DNA from: Xylophilus sp. GW821-FHT01B05
GTDB lineage: Bacteria; Pseudomonadota; Gammaproteobacteria; Burkholderiales; Burkholderiaceae_C
Assembly (NCBI GenBank): GCA_038961845.1
Contig: CP152408.1
Coordinates: 2,852,001-2,916,000, forward strand
Direction of reading: 5' to 3'
Length of the DNA stretch: 64,000 nt
This document shows positions 17,400-26,244 of this stretch, in pieces; position 1 is the stretch's first letter; every line of letters begins with the position of its first letter. The notes under the pieces are model-generated. The model did not search any database, was not told the DNA's origin, and saw only the letters and a program-made list of their open reading frames with translations. Both the position numbers and the translations under genes were made by a program.

Positions 17400-18260
17400 G
17401 TGCCGCCAGCGGCCCACGCTGGCGGCACGCAATGGCAGGCCCTGAACGGCGCCACTGCAACCCTTTTACTGACTTTGGCCGCCCGCGCTGCGGCCGATAA
17501 GGTCGTGCCGGATACGGTCTTCTCCGACCCGCTGGCGCGCCAGATTGCGGCGAAGTTGCCGGTCGACGTGTCAGGCTATGCACGGGACCCGGCTTTCGTC
17601 AGAGGAATCGTGCTGCGCGCAGCACTTTTCGACCGGATGGCGTCTGAGTTCTTCCAGGCCTATCCAGATGGCATGGGCGTTACCCTTGGAGCCGGCTTGT
17701 GCACACGCAGGAGCCGCATTCTGGCGGGCCTGCCATCCCATCAAAGCATTGACTGGCTGAATATCGATCTGCCCGAAGGCATCCACCTGCGGGAGCAGTA
17801 CATGGACGCGGCCGCCTCAGAACGAAACCTGGCGTGCTCCGTTCTGGACCTCACGTGGCTGGAGTCAGCCGGCCTGCAGCCTGGCCGCCCGCTGCTCTTC
17901 CTGATGGAAGGGGTCTGCCCCTATCTGCCCAAGGCGCCGCTGGAGGCCCTGCTGCAGCGGCTGGCCGAGCACCTGGACCAGCACGGTGGTGTGGGCCAGA
18001 TGGTGCTGGACTACGTGCACCCCGATCTTGCACATCTGCCGATGCAGGTGGGCGGCATGCAGCTACCCGTGGTCTCCGGATTCGACAGCGCAGAAGAGAT
18101 CGGCCGGCTCCATGGGGCTATCCAACTGCTCTCGGAGGAGCATCCGTTTTCTTCGTTTTCACCGCAACACCGGCACTTTGAATCCGCGTTCCAGGCGGTG
18201 CGCCGCCGCTGGCCCTACACCGTGCTGCGGCTTGGCCTGGGCGGCAAAGACCATGGATAG
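17400..18260 (+). CDS. Class I SAM-dependent methyltransferase, leucine carboxyl methyltransferase (PPM1) family
   Basis: This 286-residue protein has the LCM-type SAM site VTLGAGLCTRRSRI, the IDLPEG acidic strand and the LFLMEGVCPYL motif IV region. Proteins of this family methylate carboxylates, including the C-terminal carboxyl of PP2A, and related enzymes act on polyketide or peptide carboxyl groups. The GTG at 17400 is the best start; no good ribosome site precedes it. It lies 19 bp after the precursor and overlaps the cyclodehydratase start by 8 bp, so translation is coupled. Its likely substrate is the TOMM peptide, possibly its terminal Cys carboxyl; this is an inference. Confidence 0.82.
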   Translation: MPPAAHAGGTQWQALNGATATLLLTLAARAAADKVVPDTVFSDPLARQIAAKLPVDVSGYARDPAFVRGIVLRAALFDRMASEFFQAYPDGMGVTLGAGLCTRRSRILAGLPSHQSIDWLNIDLPEGIHLREQYMDAAASERNLACSVLDLTWLESAGLQPGRPLLFLMEGVCPYLPKAPLEALLQRLAEHLDQHGGVGQMVLDYVHPDLAHLPMQVGGMQLPVVSGFDSAEEIGRLHGAIQLLSEEHPFSSFSPQHRHFESAFQAVRRRWPYTVLRLGLGGKDHG

Positions 18261-20451
18261 AGGGCTTTCGGCGGACCTGTACGGCGGCGTTTTTCAATGG
18301 CATGGCCGCTACTTGCCGCCCTTGCTGGGGCAGGGCTGGCTGCAACTGCTGGGCGAGGCCGGCGCCTATCTGTTCACGTCGCCTGCTGTGGTCACTCTGG
18401 GCCGGGTATTGCAACAGGGGGCCAGCCTGGAGTCGTACTGCAGGGCGACGGGTTCGGCCAGCTTGTTGGCCGAGATGCTGCATGCGCTCGAAGGCCTGCT
18501 GCGGCAGGATTTCGTCCGCCCCGCAGGAATGCCGGACGGTGACCACTACGCGACGCCCAACTTCTCCGTGTCCTTCACCCGCAGGCCGGTGTCTCGCGAA
18601 GTCGATGCCATCGTCCTGTCCGAAGTGCTCAGCGGCGACGCCGCCGAGGGCTGGGCTTGCATGGCCCTTGCGGCGCAGGCTGGCCATGGCCGCCTGACGT
18701 TTGTGTTTTGCGATGACTACCTGGACCCCCGGCTGGGACTGATCGACGCGCAGCAGAAGGTGCTGGGGCAGCCCTGGTTGCTGGTCCGGCCCGCAGGCGA
18801 GCAGGCCATGGTGGGGCCGCTGTTCATGCCCCAAAGCCCGGACATGGCGTGCTGGCACTGCCTGGCCCATCGCCTGCGGCGAAACCAGCCGGCGCGCGCA
18901 TGGTGGCAGGCTCAGTCCAACAGCCCGGCACTGGCCTTGCCCGTACGCTGCGGCGACGGGCTCATCCAGGCCCGGCTGCAGGCAATGCTCCCCTTGGGGC
19001 AAGAGGTCCTGGCACAGGGCAGGCAGCACATCCTCACGCTCCAGCCCCCTGGGCCGGGTTCTGCCCAACGAGGACAGCCACAGGCGCACACGGTTATCGC
19101 CCGGCCCCAGTGCCCGCAGTGCGGCAGCCCGGGCCTGCTGGCCGAGCGCCAGCAGCGCTCCATCGTCCCGGCCTCTTGCTTGCGGACGGCACGACGCGAC
19201 GGCGGCTCGCGCAGCATGCCGGCCGCACATACGGTGGAACGGCTGTCCCCGCACTTGAGCGCGCTGTGCGGTGTGATTACCGAGGTCACGCCCTTGGGCT
19301 GCGAAGGTGAAGACGCATTGCGGGTCTACCGCAGCGGAATCTTTAAAACCCCTTGGAGCGACAGCACCGCGCCACCCGCAGCCTGGAGCCAGCTGTGCCT
19401 GGGCAAGGGCATGTCTCCAGAGCAGTCCCGCGCCAGCGCCATGTGCGAGGCGGTGGAGCGTTATGCGGCCTTCTACCAGGGCGACGAGGCATCGGTCACG
19501 GCGCCCGTGCATGGCCTGGATGGCCGCTGCATCCCGCCGCAGTCGCTGGTGTTCTTCAGCGACAGGCAATACGAGACCGGCGAGGCGCGTCGCCCCGGGC
19601 CGGGCGGCACCCCGCAGGTCCTCGCTGCTCCCGCGCCGGATGAGCCGCTGTCCTGGGCGCCGGCCTGGTCCCTGACGCAGCAAGCCAGGTGCTATCTGCC
19701 ATTGGGCTTTTGCTATGCCCATGCGCCAGCGCAGAGCACACGCCATGCCGGGTGGACGTCAAACGGCTGTGCAGCCGGCAACACCGTGGAAGAGGCCATG
19801 CTGCAAGGCTTCCTTGAGCTGGTGGAGCGGGATGCGGCCGCCATCTGGTGGTACAACGAAATTCCCAGGCCTGCGTTTGATCTTGATAGCTTGCCAGCGG
19901 GCGTGCGCATGCGGGTCACGCGCACGCTGGGGCCGCAATGGCGCTACTGGGTGCTGGATATCCGCCATGACTTCGGCATCCCGGTGGCAGTGGCCGTTGG
20001 CCGCCATCAGACGAGCGGTGACTGGGCCATCGGCTTTGGCTGCAGCCTGGATGCAGTCGTGGCCTGCGAACGGGCCCTGACCGAAATTTGTCAGTTGATC
20101 GCAGCCGGCAAGCAGTTTTCCATTGCCGATGCCCACAGCGCCTTCCTGATGGGCGCACAAGACGCGCCCGCGACAGTGCCGCGCGCCGAAGAACCCGCCG
20201 AATCGGTCGATATTGCAGACGAAATCAGCACTTGCGTAGGTATTGCCCGCAAGCTGGGCCTGGAGACCCTGGTGCTGGACTACAGCCGGCCAGATATTCC
20301 CCTGCATTGCGTGAAAATGGTTGTACCGGGCCTGTGTCATATCTGGCCCGAGCGGGCCAATCCGCGCCTCTACCACGTGCCTGTCACGATGGGTTGGCGC
20401 ACCGAGCCTTTGAACGAGAGAAATCTGAACCCCCAGGGTCTGTATGTCTGA
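18253..20451 (+). CDS. Fused TOMM cyclodehydratase: leader-binding/E1-like domain plus YcaO domain
   Basis: This 732-residue protein joins the two halves of a TOMM cyclodehydratase. The N-terminal third is the ThiF-like/leader-binding scaffold (TIGR03882 type), with zinc-tetrathiolate cysteines in CWHC (Cys200, Cys203) and CPQCG (Cys287, Cys290). From about residue 330 it is a YcaO domain of the SagD type (TIGR03604) with the ATP-site stretches GKGMSPEQSRASAMCEAVERYAAF and EEAMLQGFLELVERDA. It uses ATP to cyclise Cys, Ser or Thr onto the preceding peptide carbonyl. The C-terminus ends NLNPQGLYV and lacks the classic PxPxP ending of many E1-partnered YcaO proteins. The start at 18253 sits within an ATGGATAG overlap with the methyltransferase stop. 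Confidence 0.9.
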   Translation: MDRGLSADLYGGVFQWHGRYLPPLLGQGWLQLLGEAGAYLFTSPAVVTLGRVLQQGASLESYCRATGSASLLAEMLHALEGLLRQDFVRPAGMPDGDHYATPNFSVSFTRRPVSREVDAIVLSEVLSGDAAEGWACMALAAQAGHGRLTFVFCDDYLDPRLGLIDAQQKVLGQPWLLVRPAGEQAMVGPLFMPQSPDMACWHCLAHRLRRNQPARAWWQAQSNSPALALPVRCGDGLIQARLQAMLPLGQEVLAQGRQHILTLQPPGPGSAQRGQPQAHTVIARPQCPQCGSPGLLAERQQRSIVPASCLRTARRDGGSRSMPAAHTVERLSPHLSALCGVITEVTPLGCEGEDALRVYRSGIFKTPWSDSTAPPAAWSQLCLGKGMSPEQSRASAMCEAVERYAAFYQGDEASVTAPVHGLDGRCIPPQSLVFFSDRQYETGEARRPGPGGTPQVLAAPAPDEPLSWAPAWSLTQQARCYLPLGFCYAHAPAQSTRHAGWTSNGCAAGNTVEEAMLQGFLELVERDAAAIWWYNEIPRPAFDLDSLPAGVRMRVTRTLGPQWRYWVLDIRHDFGIPVAVAVGRHQTSGDWAIGFGCSLDAVVACERALTEICQLIAAGKQFSIADAHSAFLMGAQDAPATVPRAEEPAESVDIADEISTCVGIARKLGLETLVLDYSRPDIPLHCVKMVVPGLCHIWPERANPRLYHVPVTMGWRTEPLNERNLNPQGLYV

Positions 20452-20509
20452 ATGGGCGACCTGCACCATCAAGACGCTGGCACCGGGGGTATGAGGGCAA
20501 AACGAATAA

Positions 20510-21466
20510 ATGGCGATTTTTTGGAACAAGCATTTCGATCGCGGAATCATGCTGCGGCCGATACACGCATTCGGACGCCATCCCTCGGCATGCCAGACCA
20601 TCGTCCAGGCGGCCGATGTGTCGAAAATCCATGCGCTCGTGCGCTGGAACCAGAGCCGCTGGGAAATCATTGACCAAAGCCGCAATGGCACCACGGTCAA
20701 TGGGCGGCGCCTGGCGGCAGGGCATTGGACGGCCTTGGTGGTGGGCATGGAGATCAGCTTCAGCACCAGCTCCAATGCCGACGCTGCCTGGACCGTGCAC
20801 GACCTGGCCCCTCCCGCCACTTGCCTTTTCCCGCTGGACGGCCGGGGCGAGGCCCTGGCCCTGTCGCCTCAGGGCAACTTTCTGCCAAGTGCCGCGCAGC
20901 CAGAAATCAGCATCCATGTGCACGATGGCCGGTGGATGCTGGAGCACATCGGGGGCCTCGATCTGCTGATCGATGGCGCCACGGTGCAGACTTCGCAAGG
21001 CGCCTGGGAGTTCGTGCTGAACGCTGACCTCGAGTCCACCACGGAAAACCCGGCGGGCGGCCCCGGGCTGGACATGGCCGAGCTGACGCTGCATTTCGAA
21101 GTGAGCCAGAACGAAGAGCACACCCGCCTGAACCTGGTGCTGGGCAGCGAATCGATCCCGCTGGGCGAGCGCATTCACCACTACACCCTGGCCACCCTGG
21201 CACGCCTGCGCCTGCAGGACGCAAAGAGGGGGCTGGATGCGCACAGCCAGGGCTGGATCGCGCTGGATGAACTCTCGCGCATGCTCGATGTCGATCCGTC
21301 CTACGTCAACATCCAGATATTCCGGGCCAAGCACCAGCTTTCCAACGCTTTGCCTCAGTCCGGCGGCATGCCGCCCCTGGTCGAGCGCCGCCGTGGCGAG
21401 ATCCGCTTTGGCAGCTATGCCTTCTCTGTGAAAAGAGGGCAGGCCGAAGAGGGCGGCCTGCGTTAG
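20510..21466 (+). CDS. FHA domain protein with C-terminal helical domain (TOMM cluster)
   Basis: This 318-residue protein begins with a forkhead-associated domain: GRHPS near residues 23-27, then SKIHALVRW, WEIIDQSRNGTTVNG, the conserved Gly-Arg, Ser, His and Asn-Gly positions of phosphothreonine-binding FHA folds. A second beta-rich region covers about residues 105-190. The C-terminal part (about 215-310) includes ALDELSRMLDVDPSYVNIQIFRAKHQL, which looks like a winged-helix or DNA-binding domain. The pairing with the kinase at 12476 suggests that phosphorylated kinase or another cluster protein is recognised here. It may be a transcriptional or assembly switch; this is an inference. It lies 58 bp after the cyclodehydratase. 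Confidence 0.82.
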   Translation: MAIFWNKHFDRGIMLRPIHAFGRHPSACQTIVQAADVSKIHALVRWNQSRWEIIDQSRNGTTVNGRRLAAGHWTALVVGMEISFSTSSNADAAWTVHDLAPPATCLFPLDGRGEALALSPQGNFLPSAAQPEISIHVHDGRWMLEHIGGLDLLIDGATVQTSQGAWEFVLNADLESTTENPAGGPGLDMAELTLHFEVSQNEEHTRLNLVLGSESIPLGERIHHYTLATLARLRLQDAKRGLDAHSQGWIALDELSRMLDVDPSYVNIQIFRAKHQLSNALPQSGGMPPLVERRRGEIRFGSYAFSVKRGQAEEGGLR

Positions 21467-21492
21467 CGGCTGTTGCCAGCAGGTCTGCAGCG

Positions 21493-23592
21493 ATGACAGC
21501 CAGGTCGCTCCTGCTCGGTGGCGGTGAAAAGCTGGCAATGCGTGCGCAGGCGCCCGAAGGCCAGGCCCGCGAACTGCACCGCGGCAGCCCCGAGGACTTG
21601 GCAGCCACCATCGACTCCATCAGGGAAGTCCGCAGGCTTCTGCAGGCCAGCCCGGCTGCGGCCAAGCCCGGCGGAGAGGCCGTGTTCGAAGCCCGACTGC
21701 ACCCAGCCTTCCAGGAAGCACCGCACCTGGCCGTCGAACTGCTGCAGCGCGCTGGCTTGCGCGAGGTCGGCAGCAGGATGGCCCCGCTTGTTGCCGGGGG
21801 AGTGGCGCTGTCGCTGTTCGTCGCCGGCAGCGAACCGTCGCTCCATCGCTGGCAGGCGCTGCTGGCGGCCGGGCCGCATCCGGCGCGGTACGCCATTGCG
21901 CATGCGCACTGGAGCACGGCAGAAGAAAAAATCAAGGGCCCGCGCCCCCGCGACGGCAAGCCGCACCGGTTCCAGGCCGTGCTGCATGCGGGCGCCAACG
22001 ACGCAAACGTATTGGCAGCGTTCCGGGCGTTTGCGCAGCAGTTGGACCTATCGCTGCATCCGGAGCGGTGCGTGCGCGCCGGCGGGCTGAGCTTCCTGCC
22101 GGTCATGGCGACGGCGGCCCAGGTGCGGGCCTTGGCTGAATTCGGCTTTCTGCGCCATGCACGTATGGCAGAGGCGCTGCTGGCGCCGCCCCTACCCATG
22201 CCGCGCCGCACCTTGCGCAAGGCGGGGCGCCCGCCGCAGACGCTGCCCCCGCTGTGCCCCGACCAGCGCGTCGCCATCTTCGACGCGGGATTGGGCGCAG
22301 CCGATCTGGGCCCCTGGGCGCGCGAGCATGTCTACCCCGAGACCGTGGCCACGGCGCAGGACTTCCTCGTTCACGGCTCGGAAGTCAGCTCGGCCTTTCT
22401 GTTCGGTCGCACCGGGGCGGATGCGTCCCTTGGCCGGCCCGTGACGGGCACGGACCACTACCGGGTACTCGCGCCGGACTCCTTCCATGACCCGGACCTG
22501 TTCGATGTTCTGTTGCGCATCAAGGCGGTACTGGAAACCGGACGGCACCGCTTCGCCAACATCAGCCTGGGGCCCAGGATGCCGGTGCGCGACGATGAGG
22601 TCCATGTCTGGACGGCGGTGCTGGAGCAGCTCTGCGAGCGCCACGACATCCTGCTGACCGTCGCAGCTGGCAATGACGGCGGGGCCGATGGGGCGCCCCG
22701 CATCCAGCCGCCGGCCGACATGGGCAACGCCGTTGCCGTAGGCGCCTGCGATGGCAGCGGCCCCCTGTGGCAGCGCGCGCCATACAGCGGCCGCGGGCCG
22801 GGACGCGCAGAACAGGTCAAGCCTGACGGGCTCGCCTTCGGCGGTTCCCGGCACGAACTGCTGGAGCTGTACAGCCCGCTTCTGGGGGAAGTGGTCGGCG
22901 TCTCGGGCACGAGCTACGCCGCGCCGCTGGTGCTGCGTACGGCCGCCAGCATGGCGGCCTGCGCGGCAGAGGATCTTTCTGCCTTGGCCCTGAAGGCGCT
23001 GCTTGTCCACCATGCCGAGCCGCATCCCGGCCAGGCCCATGCCGAGGTCGGATGGGGCCGCTTCAGAGACGGCGGGCTGGACATGCTCCGCTGCGTTCCG
23101 GGCTGCGTGACGGTGCTGTCTCGCGCCTCTATTGCCGCCGGCGAGTGCTGGCGCTTTCCCATTCCCCATCAGGGCGGCCAGGCCCTTGGCATAAGCGCCA
23201 GCTTCTGCGCTGGCCTGCACATGGGGCCCGAGCACGCCAGACAACGCGCGCATCCAGGCTTGGGCATCAGCTTCCGGCCGCTGGCAGGGCAGGGGGACAT
23301 GCGCTCCAGGCCATTCTTCACCGCAGACGCCGGGCCGGAGCGCGGCATGGTCCTGCACCGTCAGCGTGACTTTGCGGACGGCGCGCTCGCGGAACCGGTC
23401 TTTGACATCGGCTACTGGGCCGGGGTGCCAGCAGCCCACCTGCCGGCAGGGGCCGCGCCGGTTGTCGATTGCGTCCTGGTGCTGAGCGTGCAGGCACCTG
23501 ATGCCGCCGGCTTCTACGAGCTGATCCGCGCCCAACACCACAAGCTGCGGCCCATCGGCATACGTCCAGAGGCCGCAGCCAGCCTTGTTTGA
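21493..23592 (+). CDS. Subtilisin-like S8 serine protease (TOMM cluster)
   Basis: This 699-residue protein carries a complete subtilase triad: Asp264 in VAIFDAGLG, His294 in VHGSEVSSAF and Ser474 in GTSYAAP, with the oxyanion Asn in AAGNDGG. About 250 residues precede the catalytic domain, and a C-terminal beta-rich domain follows. No signal peptide is visible, so the protein is probably cytoplasmic. Within the TOMM cluster it is the best candidate for leader removal from the precursor or for proteolytic release of the mature product. It begins 26 bp after the FHA gene and ends the cluster; a hairpin repeat follows. Confidence 0.85.
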   Translation: MTARSLLLGGGEKLAMRAQAPEGQARELHRGSPEDLAATIDSIREVRRLLQASPAAAKPGGEAVFEARLHPAFQEAPHLAVELLQRAGLREVGSRMAPLVAGGVALSLFVAGSEPSLHRWQALLAAGPHPARYAIAHAHWSTAEEKIKGPRPRDGKPHRFQAVLHAGANDANVLAAFRAFAQQLDLSLHPERCVRAGGLSFLPVMATAAQVRALAEFGFLRHARMAEALLAPPLPMPRRTLRKAGRPPQTLPPLCPDQRVAIFDAGLGAADLGPWAREHVYPETVATAQDFLVHGSEVSSAFLFGRTGADASLGRPVTGTDHYRVLAPDSFHDPDLFDVLLRIKAVLETGRHRFANISLGPRMPVRDDEVHVWTAVLEQLCERHDILLTVAAGNDGGADGAPRIQPPADMGNAVAVGACDGSGPLWQRAPYSGRGPGRAEQVKPDGLAFGGSRHELLELYSPLLGEVVGVSGTSYAAPLVLRTAASMAACAAEDLSALALKALLVHHAEPHPGQAHAEVGWGRFRDGGLDMLRCVPGCVTVLSRASIAAGECWRFPIPHQGGQALGISASFCAGLHMGPEHARQRAHPGLGISFRPLAGQGDMRSRPFFTADAGPERGMVLHRQRDFADGALAEPVFDIGYWAGVPAAHLPAGAAPVVDCVLVLSVQAPDAAGFYELIRAQHHKLRPIGIRPEAAASLV

Positions 23593-23595
23593 GAA

Positions 23596-23660
23596 ATATG
23601 GGTAAAAAGTGCCTCCAGCCCAGGTGTGGCATGGGCTTATAGCTATCTATTTTGAAGTTT
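23596..23660. repeat. Dispersed hairpin repeat, copy 4
   Basis: The core GCCTCCAGCCCAGGTGTGG, then CATGGGCTTATAGCTATC and TATTTTGAAG, follows the layout of copies 1 and 2 with a mismatch in the right inner arm. It lies directly after the S8 protease stop and marks the downstream edge of the TOMM cluster. It may act as the terminator of that unit. Confidence 0.7.
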
Positions 23661-23765
23661 CGGGCTCACGGCCAAAGCCGCTTCCGGCCTATGGCACACT
23701 CGCCCGCTTTCCTCCCTTTTTCGCGTTCACCTTCCCTCGCCGGCCCCGTGGCCGCGCGCCAAGAC

Positions 23766-26153
23766 ATGCAGAAAATCCTTCGCCAGATCGCCTCCGAAAT
23801 CCGTGTGACCGAGCAGCAGGTGCGCACCGCCGTCGACCTGCTCGATGGCGGCGCCACCGTGCCCTTCATCGCCCGCTACCGCAAAGAGGCCACTGGCGGC
23901 CTGGACGACATCCAACTGCGTGAACTGGAAGCCCGCCTGTCTTACCTGCGCGAGCTGGAAGACCGCCGCGAGTCGGTGCTGAAAAGCATCGACGAACAAG
24001 GCAAGCTCACCCCCGCTCTGCGCGCTGCCATCGAGGCCGCGCCCACCAAGCAAGAGCTGGAAGACCTCTACCTGCCCTTCAAGCAGAAGCGCCGCACCAA
24101 GGGCCAGATCGCCCGCGAGTTCGGCATCGAGCCGCTGGCCGACAAGCTGTTTGCCGACCCCACGCTGGACCCAGCCGCAGAGGCCGCCGCCTTCACCCGC
24201 CCACCCGAAGTGCTGGACGACGGCAAGCCGGGCGCGGATTTCTCCACCGTGCCGGCGGTGCTGGATGGCGTGCGCGACATCTTGTCCGAGCGCTGGGCCG
24301 AAGACGCCGCGCTGGTGCAGGGCCTGCGCGAATGGCTCTGGACCGAAGGCCTGCTGCAAAGCAAGAAGGTCGAAGGCAAGGACGAGCAAAACCCCGACGT
24401 CGCCAAGTTTCGCGACTACTTTGAATACGACGAGCCGATCGGCCGCGTGCCCTCGCACCGTGCGCTGGCCGTGTTCCGTGGCCGCACGCTGGAGATCCTG
24501 GAAGCCAAGCTGGTCACCCCCGTGGCGGACGACGCCCCCACCACCGGCCGCGGCGCGCCGCCATCGCTGGCCGAAGGCCGCATTGCCCAGCACCTGGGCT
24601 GGAGCCATGCTGGGCGCCCGGCCGACGACCTGCTGCGCAAGTGCGTGGCCTGGACCTGGCGCGTCAAGCTCAGCCTGTCCACCGAGCGCGATTTGTTCAC
24701 CCGCCTGCGCGAAGACGCAGAGAAGGTCGCCATCAAGGTCTTTGCCGACAACCTGCGCGACCTGCTGCTGGCCGCGCCGGCCGGCCCGCGCGTGGTGCTG
24801 GGGCTGGACCCAGGCATCCGCACCGGCGTGAAGGTGGCCGTGGTTGACACCACCGGCAAGCTGGTGGATACCGCCACCGTCTTCCCGCACGAGCCGCGCA
24901 AGGACTGGGAAGGCTCCCTGCACACGCTGGCCAAGCTCAGCGAGAAGCACGGCGTGAACCTGATCGCCATCGGCAACGGCACGGCCAGCCGCGAAACCGA
25001 CAAGCTGGCCGCCGACCTGATGAAGCTGCTGGCCAAGGCCAGCGACCGCAAGATCGAAAAGGTGGTGGTGAGCGAGGCCGGCGCCTCGGTCTACTCCGCC
25101 AGCGAGTTCGCCAGCCAGGAAATGCCCGACGTCGACGTGAGCCTGCGCGGTGCCGCCAGCATCGCGCGCCGCCTGCAAGACCCGTTGGCCGAGCTGGTCA
25201 AGATCGACCCCAAGAGCATCGGCGTGGGCCAGTACCAGCACGACGTCAACCAGAGCGAGCTGGCCCGCACGTTGGATGCGGTGGTCGAAGACTGCGTGAA
25301 CGCCGTCGGCGTAGACCTGAACACCGCCAGCGCGCCGCTGCTGTCGCGGGTATCGGGCCTGTCGGGCAGCGTGGCCAAGGCCGTGGTGCGCTGGCGCGAA
25401 GCCAACGGCGCCTTCGCCAACCGCCAGCAACTACTGGCCGTCACCGGCCTGGGCGCCAAGACCTTCGAGCAGAGCGCAGGCTTCTTGCGCATTCGTGGTG
25501 GCGACAACCCGCTGGACATGACCGGCGTGCACCCCGAAACCTACCCGGTGGTCGAGCAGATCATCGGCCGCGTTGGCCAGCCGATTGCTGATGTGATGGG
25601 CCGCTCCGACATGCTCAAGACGCTGCGGCCCGAGCTGTTCGCCAACGAGCGCTTTGGCGTCATCACCGTCAAGGACATCCTGGCCGAGCTGGAAAAGCCC
25701 GGCCGCGACCCGCGCCCGGACTTCAAGGTGGCGCGCTTCAACGACGGCGTGGACGACATCAAGGACCTGCGCGAAGGCATGGTGCTGGAGGGCACGGTCA
25801 GCAACGTCGCGCAGTTTGGCGCCTTCATCGACTTGGGCGTGCACCAGGATGGGCTGGTGCATGTGAGCCAGCTCGCCTACAAGTTCGTCAATGACGCACG
25901 TGAAGTGGTCAAGACCGGCGACATCGTCAAGGTGCGCGTGGTCGAGGTTGACGTCGAGCGCAAGCGTATCGGCCTGAGCATGAAGCTGGACGCCACCGGC
26001 ACCACCCGCCGCGACGCCCCGCGCGAGAACCGCTTTGAGGCCGCAGGCCGTGGTGGCCAGCCGCGTCGGCCCGCACCGGCCCCCGCAGCCCCGGTGGGCG
26101 GCGCCATGGCATCAGCCTTCGCAAAACTGCAGAACCGCGGGCCCGGCAAGTAG
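23766..26153 (+). CDS. tex: Tex-type RNA-binding transcription accessory protein
   Basis: This 795-residue protein is a full-length Tex homologue. The N-terminal helical Tex domain (ATVPFIARYRKEATGGLDD) is followed by a YqgF/RNase H-like domain (VLGLDPGIRTGVKVAVVD), a helix-hairpin-helix region (LNTASAPLLSRVSGLS) and a C-terminal S1 RNA-binding domain (EGTVSNVAQFGAFIDLGVHQDGLVHVSQL). A Pro/Ala-rich basic tail ends the protein. The start at 23766 (MQKILRQI) matches the family; an upstream in-frame ATG at 23652 lies in a repeat and is unlikely. Tex acts in transcript stability and expression of toxin or virulence genes in other proteobacteria. Confidence 0.95.
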   Translation: MQKILRQIASEIRVTEQQVRTAVDLLDGGATVPFIARYRKEATGGLDDIQLRELEARLSYLRELEDRRESVLKSIDEQGKLTPALRAAIEAAPTKQELEDLYLPFKQKRRTKGQIAREFGIEPLADKLFADPTLDPAAEAAAFTRPPEVLDDGKPGADFSTVPAVLDGVRDILSERWAEDAALVQGLREWLWTEGLLQSKKVEGKDEQNPDVAKFRDYFEYDEPIGRVPSHRALAVFRGRTLEILEAKLVTPVADDAPTTGRGAPPSLAEGRIAQHLGWSHAGRPADDLLRKCVAWTWRVKLSLSTERDLFTRLREDAEKVAIKVFADNLRDLLLAAPAGPRVVLGLDPGIRTGVKVAVVDTTGKLVDTATVFPHEPRKDWEGSLHTLAKLSEKHGVNLIAIGNGTASRETDKLAADLMKLLAKASDRKIEKVVVSEAGASVYSASEFASQEMPDVDVSLRGAASIARRLQDPLAELVKIDPKSIGVGQYQHDVNQSELARTLDAVVEDCVNAVGVDLNTASAPLLSRVSGLSGSVAKAVVRWREANGAFANRQQLLAVTGLGAKTFEQSAGFLRIRGGDNPLDMTGVHPETYPVVEQIIGRVGQPIADVMGRSDMLKTLRPELFANERFGVITVKDILAELEKPGRDPRPDFKVARFNDGVDDIKDLREGMVLEGTVSNVAQFGAFIDLGVHQDGLVHVSQLAYKFVNDAREVVKTGDIVKVRVVEVDVERKRIGLSMKLDATGTTRRDAPRENRFEAAGRGGQPRRPAPAPAAPVGGAMASAFAKLQNRGPGK

Positions 26154-26244
26154 TTACATGGTGTAAAACCGCAGGGGCCGCGTGCTGCGGCCTATTGCGG
26201 CGCGCCTTTTGCCTTCCACGACATTCACACAAAAAGACCACTCC

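Noticed and set aside
18118..19746. Long minus-strand frame opposite the cyclodehydratase
   Set aside because: Gln/Arg/His-rich shadow of the YcaO gene, with no recognisable domain.
23727..25430. 567-residue minus-strand frame opposite tex
   Set aside because: Shadow frame; tex has clear conserved domains on the plus strand.
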